64,000 bases of DNA from an uncultured Nesterenkonia sp. (GTDB taxonomy: Bacteria > Actinomycetota > Actinomycetes > Actinomycetales > Micrococcaceae): positions 1 through 64,000 of the forward strand of contig CAMIAK010000008.1 of NCBI GenBank assembly GCA_946222885.1, read 5' to 3'. Positions 34,525 to 42,223 of the stretch are shown piece after piece. The position numbers were made by a program, and so were the translations under genes. Position 1 is the stretch's first letter; each line of letters starts with the position of its first letter. The notes beneath the pieces are model-generated. The model had not been told where the DNA came from. It made no database searches and was given only the letters and a program-made list of their open reading frames with translations.

Positions 34525-34554
34525 GAACAGAACACTACCCTGATCGTTCTGTTC
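34525..34554. promoter_or_regulatory. Operator between benE and XRE regulator
   Basis: GAACAGAAC (34525-34533) and GTTCTGTTC (34546-34554) are perfect 9-bp arms 12 nt apart. A further half-site GCAGAAC follows at 34555-34561. The arms lie just upstream of benE's start and of the regulator's -10 TAGGCT, fitting dual control. Confidence 0.65.
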
Positions 34555-34580
34555 GCAGAACGCTGGGTTAGGCTGAGCCT

Positions 34581-35120
34581 ATGAGTGAGCCGCACAGCTT
34601 CAGCGCCGCCGTCGGCGCCCGCCTGAAGCAGGCCCGTCAGGACAGCGGCCGGTCCCTGAGCGCGCTCGCCGCGGAAGCCGGCATCGGCAAAGGGTCTCTC
34701 TCGGAGATCGAAGCGGGACGGCGGAACCCCACCCTGTCCACGGTCTATGCGGTGGCGAACTCCTTGGGGCTCCCGCTCTCAACCCTCCTGCCTGAGCGCC
34801 CCGGTGCGGAGCTGCACTCCTCCGGGGTGACCGCGAGGCTTCTGAACGCCTTCTCCCAGGTGGACGGGACGATCGTCGAGGTCTTCCTGCTGCTCTTGGA
34901 GCCGGGGGAGCGGCGCGTCTCAGCGCCGCACGCCCCCGGCACGGTGGAGCACCTGTACCTCACGGAGGGTGCCGCCCGCGTGGGTCCTGCGCAGCAGCCG
35001 GACCGAGTCGACGCCGGTACGTCGGCCACCTGGCCCGCCGACGTCGAGCACTCCTACGAAGCTCTGCCCGGACCCGCCCGAGGCGTCCTGACGATCACAA
35101 CGCCGATCCGTTCATCATGA
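34581..35120 (+). CDS. XRE family regulator with cupin domain
   Basis: A 179-residue protein. The HTH_3 domain (about 9-65) reads ARLKQARQDSGRSLSALA ... SLSEIEAGRRNPTLSTV. The C-terminal part (about 85-175) is a small cupin (LLLLEPGERRVSAPHAPGTVEHLY), as in regulators that sense small ligands. TAGGCT 6 nt before the ATG indicates a leaderless mRNA. Divergence from benE and the shared operator imply it regulates that transporter and itself. Confidence 0.87.
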   Translation: MSEPHSFSAAVGARLKQARQDSGRSLSALAAEAGIGKGSLSEIEAGRRNPTLSTVYAVANSLGLPLSTLLPERPGAELHSSGVTARLLNAFSQVDGTIVEVFLLLLEPGERRVSAPHAPGTVEHLYLTEGAARVGPAQQPDRVDAGTSATWPADVEHSYEALPGPARGVLTITTPIRSS

Positions 35121-35139
35121 TCCGCCTAGGATGACCACC

Positions 35140-35508
35140 ATGAGTCTTGCTGATGTGATGGTCCTGGAGCATCAGGGCTGGAAGTCCCTGTGCAGCAGCA
35201 CCGGCGCCGACTTCTACGGCCGCATCATGACGGAGGGCGGGGTCATGACCTTGTCCCACGGGTTCGTCCTCACCCGCGACCAGGTGGTCGCCTCGCTGAA
35301 TGACGCCCCGGCCTGGACCTCCTACCGGATCTCTGAGGAGCGGCTCGTGCACGACGGAGACGAGTCAGCGGTCCTCGTCTACCGCGGCACCGCATGGCGA
35401 GGAGATGATGAGGCCGCCTTCGACGCGTGGATGACCAGCGTCTACGTGAAGGTCGACGGCGAATGGCGGCTCGCCTCGTACCAGCAGACCCCGATTCCGC
35501 AGGGCTGA
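35140..35508 (+). CDS. NTF2-like (SnoaL/DUF4440) protein
   Basis: A 122-residue cone-fold protein of the NTF2 superfamily: MVLEHQGWKSLCSSTGADFY, then SYRISEERLVHDGDESAVLVYRG and VYVKVDGEWRLASYQQTP, the standard DUF4440 ending. Function is not predictable; members act as small-molecule isomerases, hydrolases or binding proteins. ATG 35140 lies 7 nt after TAGGAT. It is followed by a strong hairpin. Confidence 0.75.
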   Translation: MSLADVMVLEHQGWKSLCSSTGADFYGRIMTEGGVMTLSHGFVLTRDQVVASLNDAPAWTSYRISEERLVHDGDESAVLVYRGTAWRGDDEAAFDAWMTSVYVKVDGEWRLASYQQTPIPQG

Positions 35509-35521
35509 CCCCAGGGAGGGT

Positions 35522-35553
35522 GAAGGGCCCGATGGATAACCATCGGACCCTTC
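35522..35553. terminator. Bidirectional hairpin terminator
   Basis: A 14-bp stem (35522-35535 with 35540-35553, one mismatch) and ATAA loop between two converging genes. The outer GAAGGG/CCCTTC pairs make it symmetrical for both strands; no long T-run. Confidence 0.65.
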
Positions 35554-35571
35554 GTGGGAGCCTGTTGCAGC

Positions 35572-37113
35572 TCAGTGCTCGGCTTCGGCGAGCTGCTGGG
35601 AGGTGACCTTCCGCAGGGCGATGCTGGCGAGGATGCCGATGGTCAGGACCAGGACCCCGCCCGTCAGGGCGGCGACGCTGAAGCCCTCGCTGTAGGCCTC
35701 GAACGCGTGGGTCAGCAGCGGGCCGGCGAGCTCGGCCGGGGCCTGCTCCGCGACGGCGACCGCACCGCCCACCGTGTCCTTCGCGGCTTCTGCGCCCGCG
35801 TCGCCCAGCTCAGCAGGGACGCTGCCCTCCATCTGCCCGGTGTAGACCGCCGCCGCCAGGGTGCCGAGGGTCGCGATGCCCAGCGCGCCGCCGAACTCGG
35901 CGCTCGTCTCAGAGATCGCCGACGCCGCGCCGGCCTTCTCAGGGGGAGCGGTGGAGAGCACCAGCGACGTCGCCAGCGTCGCGGTCATGCCCACGCCCAC
36001 AGTCAGCAGGGCGTAGCCGGCGATCAGCATGCCGATATGCGAATCCGGGCCGATGCCGCTCACCCAGAAGAACCCGGAGGCGGACACCGCCAGGCCCGCG
36101 GCGATCAGCCACGCCGGCCGCACGAACCGGGCGCCGATGGACGCCGCCGTCACACCAGCCACACTGCCGCCCACCGCGGGCAGCATCCACAGGGCGGCGT
36201 CGAACGGACCGTAGCCCAGCACCGTCTGGATGAACGTGACCGCCAGCAGGCCCATCCCAGCGGTCGCGAAGACCACTGTCGCGTTCGCGACGATCGAGGC
36301 GCTGAACGCTGCCCGGGCGAACAGCCGCACATCGATCATCGGCGTCGGAGCCTTCAGCTGACGCAGCATGAACAGGCCCGCGAAGACCACGCCCAGCACA
36401 ATGCTCCCCACGTACAGGGCGCCCACGCCGTCCTCGACCATCTTCTTGATGCCGTAGATCACCGGCAGGACCGCCGCCAGGGAGAGGAGTGCGCCGAGCA
36501 GATCGAAGCTGCCCCGGCTGGGGTCCTTGGACTCCCGGATGAGCAGGGGCGCCGCAATCAGCAGCAGAACCATGATCGGCACGTTGATGAGGAACACGGA
36601 TCCCCAGTGGAAGTCCTCCAGCAGCAGCCCGCCGATGATCGGGCCCACGGCGAAGCCGCCGGTGAAGGCCGCGGTCCAGATGCCGATGGCGGTGCGGCGC
36701 TGGTCCTCGTCGAGGAACATGCCGCGGATCAGTGACAGCGTGGACGGCGCCAGGGTGGCTGCGCCGACGCCGAGCAGCGCGCGGGCTGCGATGAGCATCT
36801 CCGCGCTGGTCGAATAGGCGGCCACCACGGAGGCCAGGCCGAAGGCCACGGCTCCGATCAGGAGCATGCGCCGTCGTCCGATGCGGTCGCCGATGCTGCC
36901 CATGGTGATGAGCAGGCCGGCCATCACGAAGCCGTAGATATCCATGATCCACAGCTGCTGGACGGCGCTGGGGGCCAGTTCTGCGCTGATCCAGGGCGCG
37001 GCCATGAAGAGGACGGAGAGATCCATGGAGGCAAGGAGGGCGGGAAGGACCAGGACGGCCATGCCGATCCATTCCCGTGTTCCGGCGCGTGCAGGTGTCT
37101 GAGGTGAAGTCAT
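35572..37113 (-). CDS. MFS multidrug efflux transporter (DHA2, 14-TM type)
   Basis: A 513-residue transporter with about 14 helices. It begins WIGMAVLVLPALLASMDLSVLFMAAPWI (motif D1-like) and has GSIGDRIGRRRMLLIG (MFS motif A, about 85-100) and LSLIRGMF. This is the EmrB/QacA type (SmvA-like), which exports cationic drugs. ATG 37113 is chosen because the transporter begins there; the longer frame runs through the operator into the regulator gene. Divergent from a TetR regulator, the usual local repressor arrangement. Confidence 0.9.
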   Translation of the reverse strand: MTSPQTPARAGTREWIGMAVLVLPALLASMDLSVLFMAAPWISAELAPSAVQQLWIMDIYGFVMAGLLITMGSIGDRIGRRRMLLIGAVAFGLASVVAAYSTSAEMLIAARALLGVGAATLAPSTLSLIRGMFLDEDQRRTAIGIWTAAFTGGFAVGPIIGGLLLEDFHWGSVFLINVPIMVLLLIAAPLLIRESKDPSRGSFDLLGALLSLAAVLPVIYGIKKMVEDGVGALYVGSIVLGVVFAGLFMLRQLKAPTPMIDVRLFARAAFSASIVANATVVFATAGMGLLAVTFIQTVLGYGPFDAALWMLPAVGGSVAGVTAASIGARFVRPAWLIAAGLAVSASGFFWVSGIGPDSHIGMLIAGYALLTVGVGMTATLATSLVLSTAPPEKAGAASAISETSAEFGGALGIATLGTLAAAVYTGQMEGSVPAELGDAGAEAAKDTVGGAVAVAEQAPAELAGPLLTHAFEAYSEGFSVAALTGGVLVLTIGILASIALRKVTSQQLAEAEH

Positions 37114-37121
37114 AGAAGAAT

Positions 37122-37147
37122 CATACGTACGTATTAAACGTATGTAC
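37122..37147. promoter_or_regulatory. TetR operator between MFS and TetR genes
   Basis: The 12-bp palindrome ATACGTACGTAT (37123-37134) is followed by AACGTATGTAC, so CATACG (37122-37127) and CGTATG (37139-37144) also form an inverted pair. It lies between the two divergent starts in an otherwise GC-rich region. Confidence 0.6.
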
Positions 37148-37182
37148 AAGACGAGCGTATGACTTCTCACTAGGATGGGGGC

Positions 37183-37749
37183 ATGAGTCAACGCGATGAT
37201 CTCCTGCAGGGCGCCATCCGGTGCATCGCCGAGAAGGGTTACTCCCGCACCACCGCTCGGGACATCGCGGCGGCCTCCGGGGCCAATCTGGCGTCCATCG
37301 GTTATCACTTCGGGTCCAAGGAGGCGCTGCTCAACGCCGCGATCATCGAAGCCTTCGAGGAGTGGGGCAATGCGGTGGAGAGTGCGATGGTCGGGGTGGA
37401 GGACGCCCCTCCCATGCAGCGCCTGGAGAGCTTCCTGGTGCGGTTCGCAGAGACTCTGCCGGCGCGCAGCGCCTGGGTGGTCTCCAGCCTGCAGGCCTTC
37501 GCAGAGGCGGAGTATGCCCCGGAGGTCAAGCAGCAGCTCGGCGACTCCATGGAGGAGGGGCGCCGCAGCTTGGCGGCGATGGTCCTCGGGGTCGCTCCTG
37601 AGGATGTGGGCGATGAGGACCTGCCCGTCGGAGCTCTGGCGCTGGCCCTGATGAACGGCTATGTCCTGCAGTGGTTCGTCTCTCCGGGCCAGGTGCCTCC
37701 TGCCGCTGACATGGCCGCCGCCATCCTTCGGGTCGTCCGCCAGGGGTGA
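37183..37749 (+). CDS. TetR family transcriptional repressor
   Basis: A 188-residue regulator. The N-terminal helix-turn-helix (about 6-52) reads AIRCIAEKGYSRTTARDIAAASGANLASIGYHFGSKEALL. The C-terminal ligand domain is of the TetR_C_6/33-like kind. TAGGAT 6 nt before the ATG suggests a leaderless mRNA. It probably represses the divergent MFS exporter via the palindrome between them. Confidence 0.9.
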   Translation: MSQRDDLLQGAIRCIAEKGYSRTTARDIAAASGANLASIGYHFGSKEALLNAAIIEAFEEWGNAVESAMVGVEDAPPMQRLESFLVRFAETLPARSAWVVSSLQAFAEAEYAPEVKQQLGDSMEEGRRSLAAMVLGVAPEDVGDEDLPVGALALALMNGYVLQWFVSPGQVPPAADMAAAILRVVRQG

Positions 37750-37904
37750 GGGTGGCGTCCTCGCCCCTGATTTGCGCGCGGATGCTCCGGCGATTAGCGT
37801 TCAACTGAAGATATTCGGCCGCCCTGCGGCATCCCGCTCATCGTCTCGGAAAGGGGCGCACGCTTGTCCGTGCACGATCACACCGCCAGGCTGGTGGAGT
37901 CCAG

Positions 37905-38906
37905 ATGACAGATCTGACGTTCTTCATCGAGAAGACCCGGTTCGACGAGGACTACGAGCCTCTCAGCGACACCCGGCTGACCACCAACTTCGCCAACCTT
38001 GCCCGGGGTGAGAACCGGCGGGAGAATCTGCGCGGCGCCCTGCGGATGATCGATGAACGCTTCAACGCGCTGGCCGGCGATGAGGAGGGCGGCCGCTGCT
38101 CGCTGGAGCTGGACATCATCTCTGTGAGCCTCGAGATCGACGGACGGGGCGGCCCCGGTTCCTTCCCCCTGATCGAGATGCTGCAGGTCGGCATCGTGGA
38201 CCACCGGCTCGGGCAGCGCACTGAGGGCATCGTGGGCAACAATTTCTCCTCCTATGTGCGGGACTACGACTTCAGCGTCCGGCTGCGCGAACATGCTCAG
38301 AGCAACCCGGATGCCGGCCTCCCGGAGGACTTCGGGGTGCTGCACGGGAACCTCTTCAAGGGCTTCCTGCAGTCCGAGGTCTACCGGCGGAACTTCAGCA
38401 AGCCGCCGGTCATCTGCATCAGCGTCTCCACCAGCAGGACCTACCGCCGGACCGAGATCAGTCACCCTGTGCTCGGCGTCGAATACCAGCAGGACGAGTA
38501 CTCGCTGACCGATGAGTACTTCGGGAAGATGGGCATGCGGGTTCGGTATTTCATGCCTCCGGGCAGCGTCGCGCCGCTGGCCTTCTACTTCCTCGGTGAC
38601 CTCACCGCGGACTACACCGAGCTGGAGCTCAGCGCCACCATCGGCACGATGGAGACCTTCCAGAAGATCTACCGTCCGGAGATCTACAGCGCGAACACCG
38701 CCGCGGGCCAGTCCTACCGGCCCACTCTCGACCATGACGACTACTCGCCCACCGGGATCGTCTATGACCGGGAGGAGCGCTCCCGCCTCGGCGTGGAGCA
38801 GGGAAGATTCGCTCAGGAGGCGCTGATCACGCCGCACCAGGACACGCTCGAGCAGTGGTCTTCCCGCTTCTCGGACCATCGCGAACCGCAGGGAATGACC
38901 TCATGA
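37905..38906 (+). CDS. mesX: MesX (DUF1852), accessory protein of MesD methionine synthase
   Basis: A 333-residue DUF1852 protein. Published work on folate-independent methionine synthases describes MesX as required together with the core-type synthase MesD, in an oxygen-dependent reaction. The adjacency fits: its stop overlaps the mesD start (ATGA at 38903-38906), so the two were translated together. GGAG lies about 6 nt before ATG 37905. It appears intact, but its partner gene is broken 380 bp downstream, so it may now be useless or work with a MesD encoded elsewhere. Confidence 0.85.
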   Translation: MTDLTFFIEKTRFDEDYEPLSDTRLTTNFANLARGENRRENLRGALRMIDERFNALAGDEEGGRCSLELDIISVSLEIDGRGGPGSFPLIEMLQVGIVDHRLGQRTEGIVGNNFSSYVRDYDFSVRLREHAQSNPDAGLPEDFGVLHGNLFKGFLQSEVYRRNFSKPPVICISVSTSRTYRRTEISHPVLGVEYQQDEYSLTDEYFGKMGMRVRYFMPPGSVAPLAFYFLGDLTADYTELELSATIGTMETFQKIYRPEIYSANTAAGQSYRPTLDHDDYSPTGIVYDREERSRLGVEQGRFAQEALITPHQDTLEQWSSRFSDHREPQGMTS

Positions 38907-39283
38907 ACAGACTGCTCCCCACCTCCACCGCCGGAAGCCTGCCCAAGCCCTCCTGGCTGGCGCAGCCGGAGACCCTCTGGTCGCCGTGGAAGCTCGACGG
39001 CGAGGAGCTGGCAGAAGGTCGCAGGGATGCGCTGCGCCTGTCTCTGGCGGATCAGCTGGAAGCCGGCATCGACGTCGTCAGCGACGGCGAGCAGACCCGG
39101 CAGCACTTCGTCACCACCTTCATCGAGAACCTCCATGGAGTGGACTTCGAGAACCGGAAGACGGTGCGGATCCGTGACCGCTACGACGCCTCCGTGCCGG
39201 TGGTGGTCGATGAGGTGACGCGCAAGGGGCCGGTCTTCGTCGCCGACGCCGAGAACCTGCGGCGGCACACCAGCGAGGCGCCG
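38903..39283 (+). pseudogene. mesD: mesD 5' fragment (methionine synthase, N-terminal part)
   Basis: First about 127 residues of a core-type methionine synthase: STAGSLPKPSWLAQP, DVVSDGEQTRQHFVTTFIENL, and VFVADAENLRRHT. The coding sense stops at R-H-T-S-E-A-P, exactly where the 32311-32985 fragment begins (S-D-A-P-V-K-W). Beyond the junction the frame continues for about 24 chimeric residues to a stop at 39355. It lacks the zinc-ligand region and cannot be active alone. Coupled to mesX by a 4-bp overlap. Confidence 0.87.
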
Positions 39284-39833
39284 TTCCCTCTGGGGCGAGC
39301 AGGTCCCCTTCGTCATACTGCTGAAGCAGATGCAGGCTGGGCAGATAGTGCGTGAGCACTTCCCCCACACCGCCAAGCACTTCGTCATCGGAACGCTGCA
39401 GAATCTCCACCATCGACCCCAATTGCTCAAGCCGGCGCCGGTTAATTGCTGCGCCCTGCACCAAGTACTCTTTGAGCCGCTCCGTGGCCCAAATGCGGAA
39501 CTTCGTGGCGGCAATGGATCTCACGCGGTACCCGACGGAGATGATCATGTCGAGGTTGTAGTGCGGAATCTGGCGCGTGACACGGCGGGATCCCTCTTGC
39601 CGAACCTGTGAGAAATTCTCACAGGTTGCCGACTCATCCAGCTCCCCCTCGCCATAGACGTGCCGGATGTGATGAACGATGTTCGTACGATCTGTCTGGA
39701 ACAGCTCAGCGAGCTGCTGCTGCGTCAGCCATACGGTATCGCCCTCCAGCCGAACATCCACGTGGGCAGCTCCATCGTCAGCCACATAGACCAAGACCTC
39801 GCCCGCCCTCGAAGTGGGCAACTGTTCAGACAT
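39284..39833 (-). pseudogene. rhuM-fic 5' fragment (RhuM N-terminal part)
   Basis: First about 183 residues of a RhuM family protein: VRLEGDTVWLTQQQLAELF, TNIVHHIRHVYGEGEL, HYNLDMIISVGYRV, TKFRIWATERLKEYLVQG. Coding sense ends at LLAPEGTAP, then the frame runs antisense through mesD to 39120. The Fic half lies at 32986-33416; the joined length of about 325-330 residues is normal for RhuM-Fic proteins. RhuM domains are DNA-binding-like and occur on islands. Lower GC than neighbours. Confidence 0.85.
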
Positions 39834-39919
39834 TGCAACTTCTCCGTTCGCCGAAAGTGCGGCACCTTGAGCACCTGGCTATCAGCGTAATCGGAGGCAC
39901 GGACACGCCTCCTGACAGA

Positions 39920-39966
39920 GCGGTGGGCTGAAGCTGCCGGAAGTCCCGACAGCTTCAGCCCACCGC
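39920..39966 (-). terminator. Perfect 17-bp hairpin after AraC-type gene
   Basis: Arms 39920-39936 and 39950-39966 pair perfectly over 17 bp with a 13-nt loop. It begins 14 nt past the stop of the AraC-type gene on the minus strand. No T-run, but the stem is the strongest in this part of the window. Confidence 0.75.
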
Positions 39967-39979
39967 GGCTTCCCCCTGC

Positions 39980-40846
39980 TCAGGCCTCGTGCTCCACCGG
40001 CATCCAGAGTTCACAGCTGGCCTCAGTCCCGGTGAAGCTCAGGTAGCGGAGCAGCGTCGGGCCGGGGCGGAGCCGCCACGGGTTCGACGGGAACCAGTCG
40101 GTGGCGGTGGCCGCCCACAGCTTCTGCAGAACCTCCGGGTGCGGCCCCTCCGAGGAGAAGACAGCCCACGCGCCGGCGTCGACCGTGATCGAGTCCAGGT
40201 CCTCAGGAACGCTGGTGCCGACGGCGAGCGCGACGCCGTGCATGTAGGTCAGCATGGACCCTTCGGCGGCGTCGGGGTCCTGACCGTAGGTGACGGACAG
40301 GATGCCGGACGGGTCGCCGTCGTTGACCTCTTCGAGCCGGAGGTTCTGCTCCTCGGTGATCGACTCGACGTGTTTCCGGATGTGCGGGTTCACGCCCTCG
40401 TAGATGAGGGGCACGTCGACGGCGTGCCCGGCGAGGGTCAGTTCGGGCTTCTCGGTGATGGTGACGTCCATGGGGTCATTCCCTTCTACGCTCAGGCTGA
40501 ACCGGAGCGTGGATTGTGTGCGGAGAGGACCGCCGTCGCGCCGCACCTCAGCGGGGCTGGCCCCGTGCACCGACCGGAACGCCCGGCCGAACGCCTCGGC
40601 TGAGCCGTAGCCGTACTTCACGGCGACGTCGAGCAGCCCCTCCCTCCTCTGGGTGAGATCGGCCGCAGCCAGGGTCATCCGGCGACGGCGCACGTACTCC
40701 GAGAGCGGCATCCCGGCCAGGGCCGAGAACATGCGCCGCAGGTGGTATTCGGTGGTGGCGTGCCGCCGCGCGAACCCGGCCCAGTCGATCTCCTCGTGGA
40801 GCTCCTGCTCGACGAGCTCGACCAGCGCGTTGAGTGTGCGGATCAT
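39980..40846 (-). CDS. AraC family regulator with GyrI-like effector domain
   Basis: A 288-residue protein. Two AraC helix-turn-helix units occupy about 8-105 (GFARRHATTEYHLRRMFSALAGMPLSEYVRRRR and LLDVAVKYGYGSAEAFGRAFRSVHGASPAE, read in segments). Residues about 125-288 form a GyrI-like/SOUL-type effector-binding domain (VTITEKPELTLAGHAV ... YLSFTGTEASCELWMPVE). Such proteins resemble Rob/BmrR in sensing hydrophobic compounds. Upstream spans 196 bp to an aldo/keto reductase gene, its possible target. Confidence 0.88.
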   Translation of the reverse strand: MIRTLNALVELVEQELHEEIDWAGFARRHATTEYHLRRMFSALAGMPLSEYVRRRRMTLAAADLTQRREGLLDVAVKYGYGSAEAFGRAFRSVHGASPAEVRRDGGPLRTQSTLRFSLSVEGNDPMDVTITEKPELTLAGHAVDVPLIYEGVNPHIRKHVESITEEQNLRLEEVNDGDPSGILSVTYGQDPDAAEGSMLTYMHGVALAVGTSVPEDLDSITVDAGAWAVFSSEGPHPEVLQKLWAATATDWFPSNPWRLRPGPTLLRYLSFTGTEASCELWMPVEHEA

Positions 40847-41042
40847 GCGGTCCTCCTTACGCCGTCCATCCTCTTCAGCCGGACCACCCTACGACCCGAT
40901 AATCCAGGACGCCTTCGATCAGGGCTTAGCCGGGCGGAAGTTCTGCCCCGTGACTGTCCTACGCCGCTGTCGATCAGCCGACGGATGGGCCATCATGAAA
41001 CCTGCAAGGGATATTCAGCAGACCAGCTGCAGGAGGCACATC

Positions 41043-42176
41043 ATGAGCACCCCCACCCCCTACGCACCCTCAGGCTCCGAGCCGTTCTACCGCCAGCTCT
41101 CCCCCACCTGCGGGCTGCGGGTCTCCCCCATCGCCCTGGGCACCCTGACCTTCGGCCGCGGCGAGGAGCTGACCCATATGGGAGACCTCGACGCCGATGG
41201 CGCCGCCAGCCTGCTGGCCCGCGCCCATGAGGCCGGGGTCAACCTCATCGACACCGCGAACCTCTACGGAGGCGGCGTCGCCGAGGAGGTGCTCGGCGAA
41301 GCGCTGAAGAAGCTCGACTGTGACAAGGAATTCCTGATCACCACCAAGGCCCGGATGGTCATCGGGGACGGCCCCAACGACGGCGGCGCCTCCCGCTGGC
41401 ATCTGCTCCGCGAGGTCGACCGCTCCCTGGAGCGGCTGGGCCGCGACCATCTGGACCTGTTCTACCTCCACCAGTGGGACGGCCAGACTCCGCTCGAGGA
41501 GACCCTGGGGACCATGGACGCCCTGGTCCGCTCCGGGAAGATCCGCTACTACGGGGTCTCCAACTACATGGGCTGGCAGCTGCAGAAGGCGCTGCGGGTC
41601 TGCGAGGCCAACGGCTTCGTCAAGCCGGTCTCCCAGCAGATCCTCTACTCCGCCTACACCCGGGGCGCGGAGTACGAGCAGATCCCCGCAGCCCTCGACG
41701 CCGGCATCTCCACCCAGCCCTGGAGCCCTCTGAACATGGGCCTGCTCACCGGCAAGTGGCGTCGCGGGCAGCGTCCGGAGGGCCCGGCCCGGCTGAAGGA
41801 CGGGACCGGCCAGGAGATGCGGATCCCCGACTGGGAGCGGCTCTACGAAGTCGTGGACGCCCTCGAGGAGGTCGCCGGGCGGCACGGGGCGACCATCCCG
41901 CAGGTGGCCCTGGCATGGACCCTGACCAGGCCCGGGGTGCACAACGCCGCCGTCGCCGCCCGGAACATGGAGCAGCTGGAGGACCTGCTGGGCTGCGCCG
42001 AGCTGCGCCTCTCCGAGGAGGACCTCGCCCTGATCAACGGGGTCAGCCGGCCGGAGATCATCTACCCGCACTGGTACCAGGCGGATATGGCGGCCGAGCG
42101 GCTCGGCCCCGCCGAGGCTGACATCATCGGCACCATCGGAGACCAGGTCGCCGAACAGTTCGGGGCACGCAGCTGA
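41043..42176 (+). CDS. Aldo/keto reductase
   Basis: A 377-residue NADPH-dependent reductase with the TIM-barrel catalytic tetrad visible: Asp and Tyr in LIDTANLYGGG (about 73-79), Lys in LITTKARM, and His in FYLHQWDG. YYGVSNYMGWQLQKAL and TQPWSPLNMGLLTGK are conserved. The length and W-rich tail fit the AKR11/YajO-like group. GGAGG lies about 8 nt before ATG 41043. The 196 bp in front of it hold no recognisable gene. Confidence 0.9.
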   Translation: MSTPTPYAPSGSEPFYRQLSPTCGLRVSPIALGTLTFGRGEELTHMGDLDADGAASLLARAHEAGVNLIDTANLYGGGVAEEVLGEALKKLDCDKEFLITTKARMVIGDGPNDGGASRWHLLREVDRSLERLGRDHLDLFYLHQWDGQTPLEETLGTMDALVRSGKIRYYGVSNYMGWQLQKALRVCEANGFVKPVSQQILYSAYTRGAEYEQIPAALDAGISTQPWSPLNMGLLTGKWRRGQRPEGPARLKDGTGQEMRIPDWERLYEVVDALEEVAGRHGATIPQVALAWTLTRPGVHNAAVAARNMEQLEDLLGCAELRLSEEDLALINGVSRPEIIYPHWYQADMAAERLGPAEADIIGTIGDQVAEQFGARS

Positions 42177-42223
42177 GCACTGCGGCCGCCGGGCTCCACA
42201 CCTGGGGCGGATAGACTCTCCGC

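Larger units (their letters stand above)
32980..39284. other. Inverted segment disrupting mesD and rhuM-fic
   Basis: The left end joins the mesD 3' part (minus) to the rhuM-fic 3' part (plus). The right end joins the mesD 5' part (plus) to the rhuM-fic 5' part (minus). Inverting this one segment puts both genes back together on the minus strand in frame-compatible order. The exact breakpoints lie within about 32974-32990 and 39272-39290. No long inverted repeat and no recombinase gene are seen at either end. An assembly misjoin is possible. Confidence 0.8.

Noticed and set aside
37750..37904. SAM riboswitch before mesX
   Set aside because: I looked for SAM-I, SAM-II, SAM-IV and SAH core blocks in this 155-nt leader and found none in order.
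32974..39290. Phase-variable inverton driven by a site-specific recombinase
   Set aside because: Best alignment of the two breakpoints in inverted orientation gives only scattered matches, and no serine or tyrosine recombinase gene is in the window. A reversible switch remains possible but is not supported by sequence; a single illegitimate inversion or assembly error is simpler.
40847..41042. Gene or RNA between the AraC-type and aldo/keto reductase genes
   Set aside because: No convincing frame, promoter or structure was found in this 196-bp gap apart from the ribosome site of the reductase.
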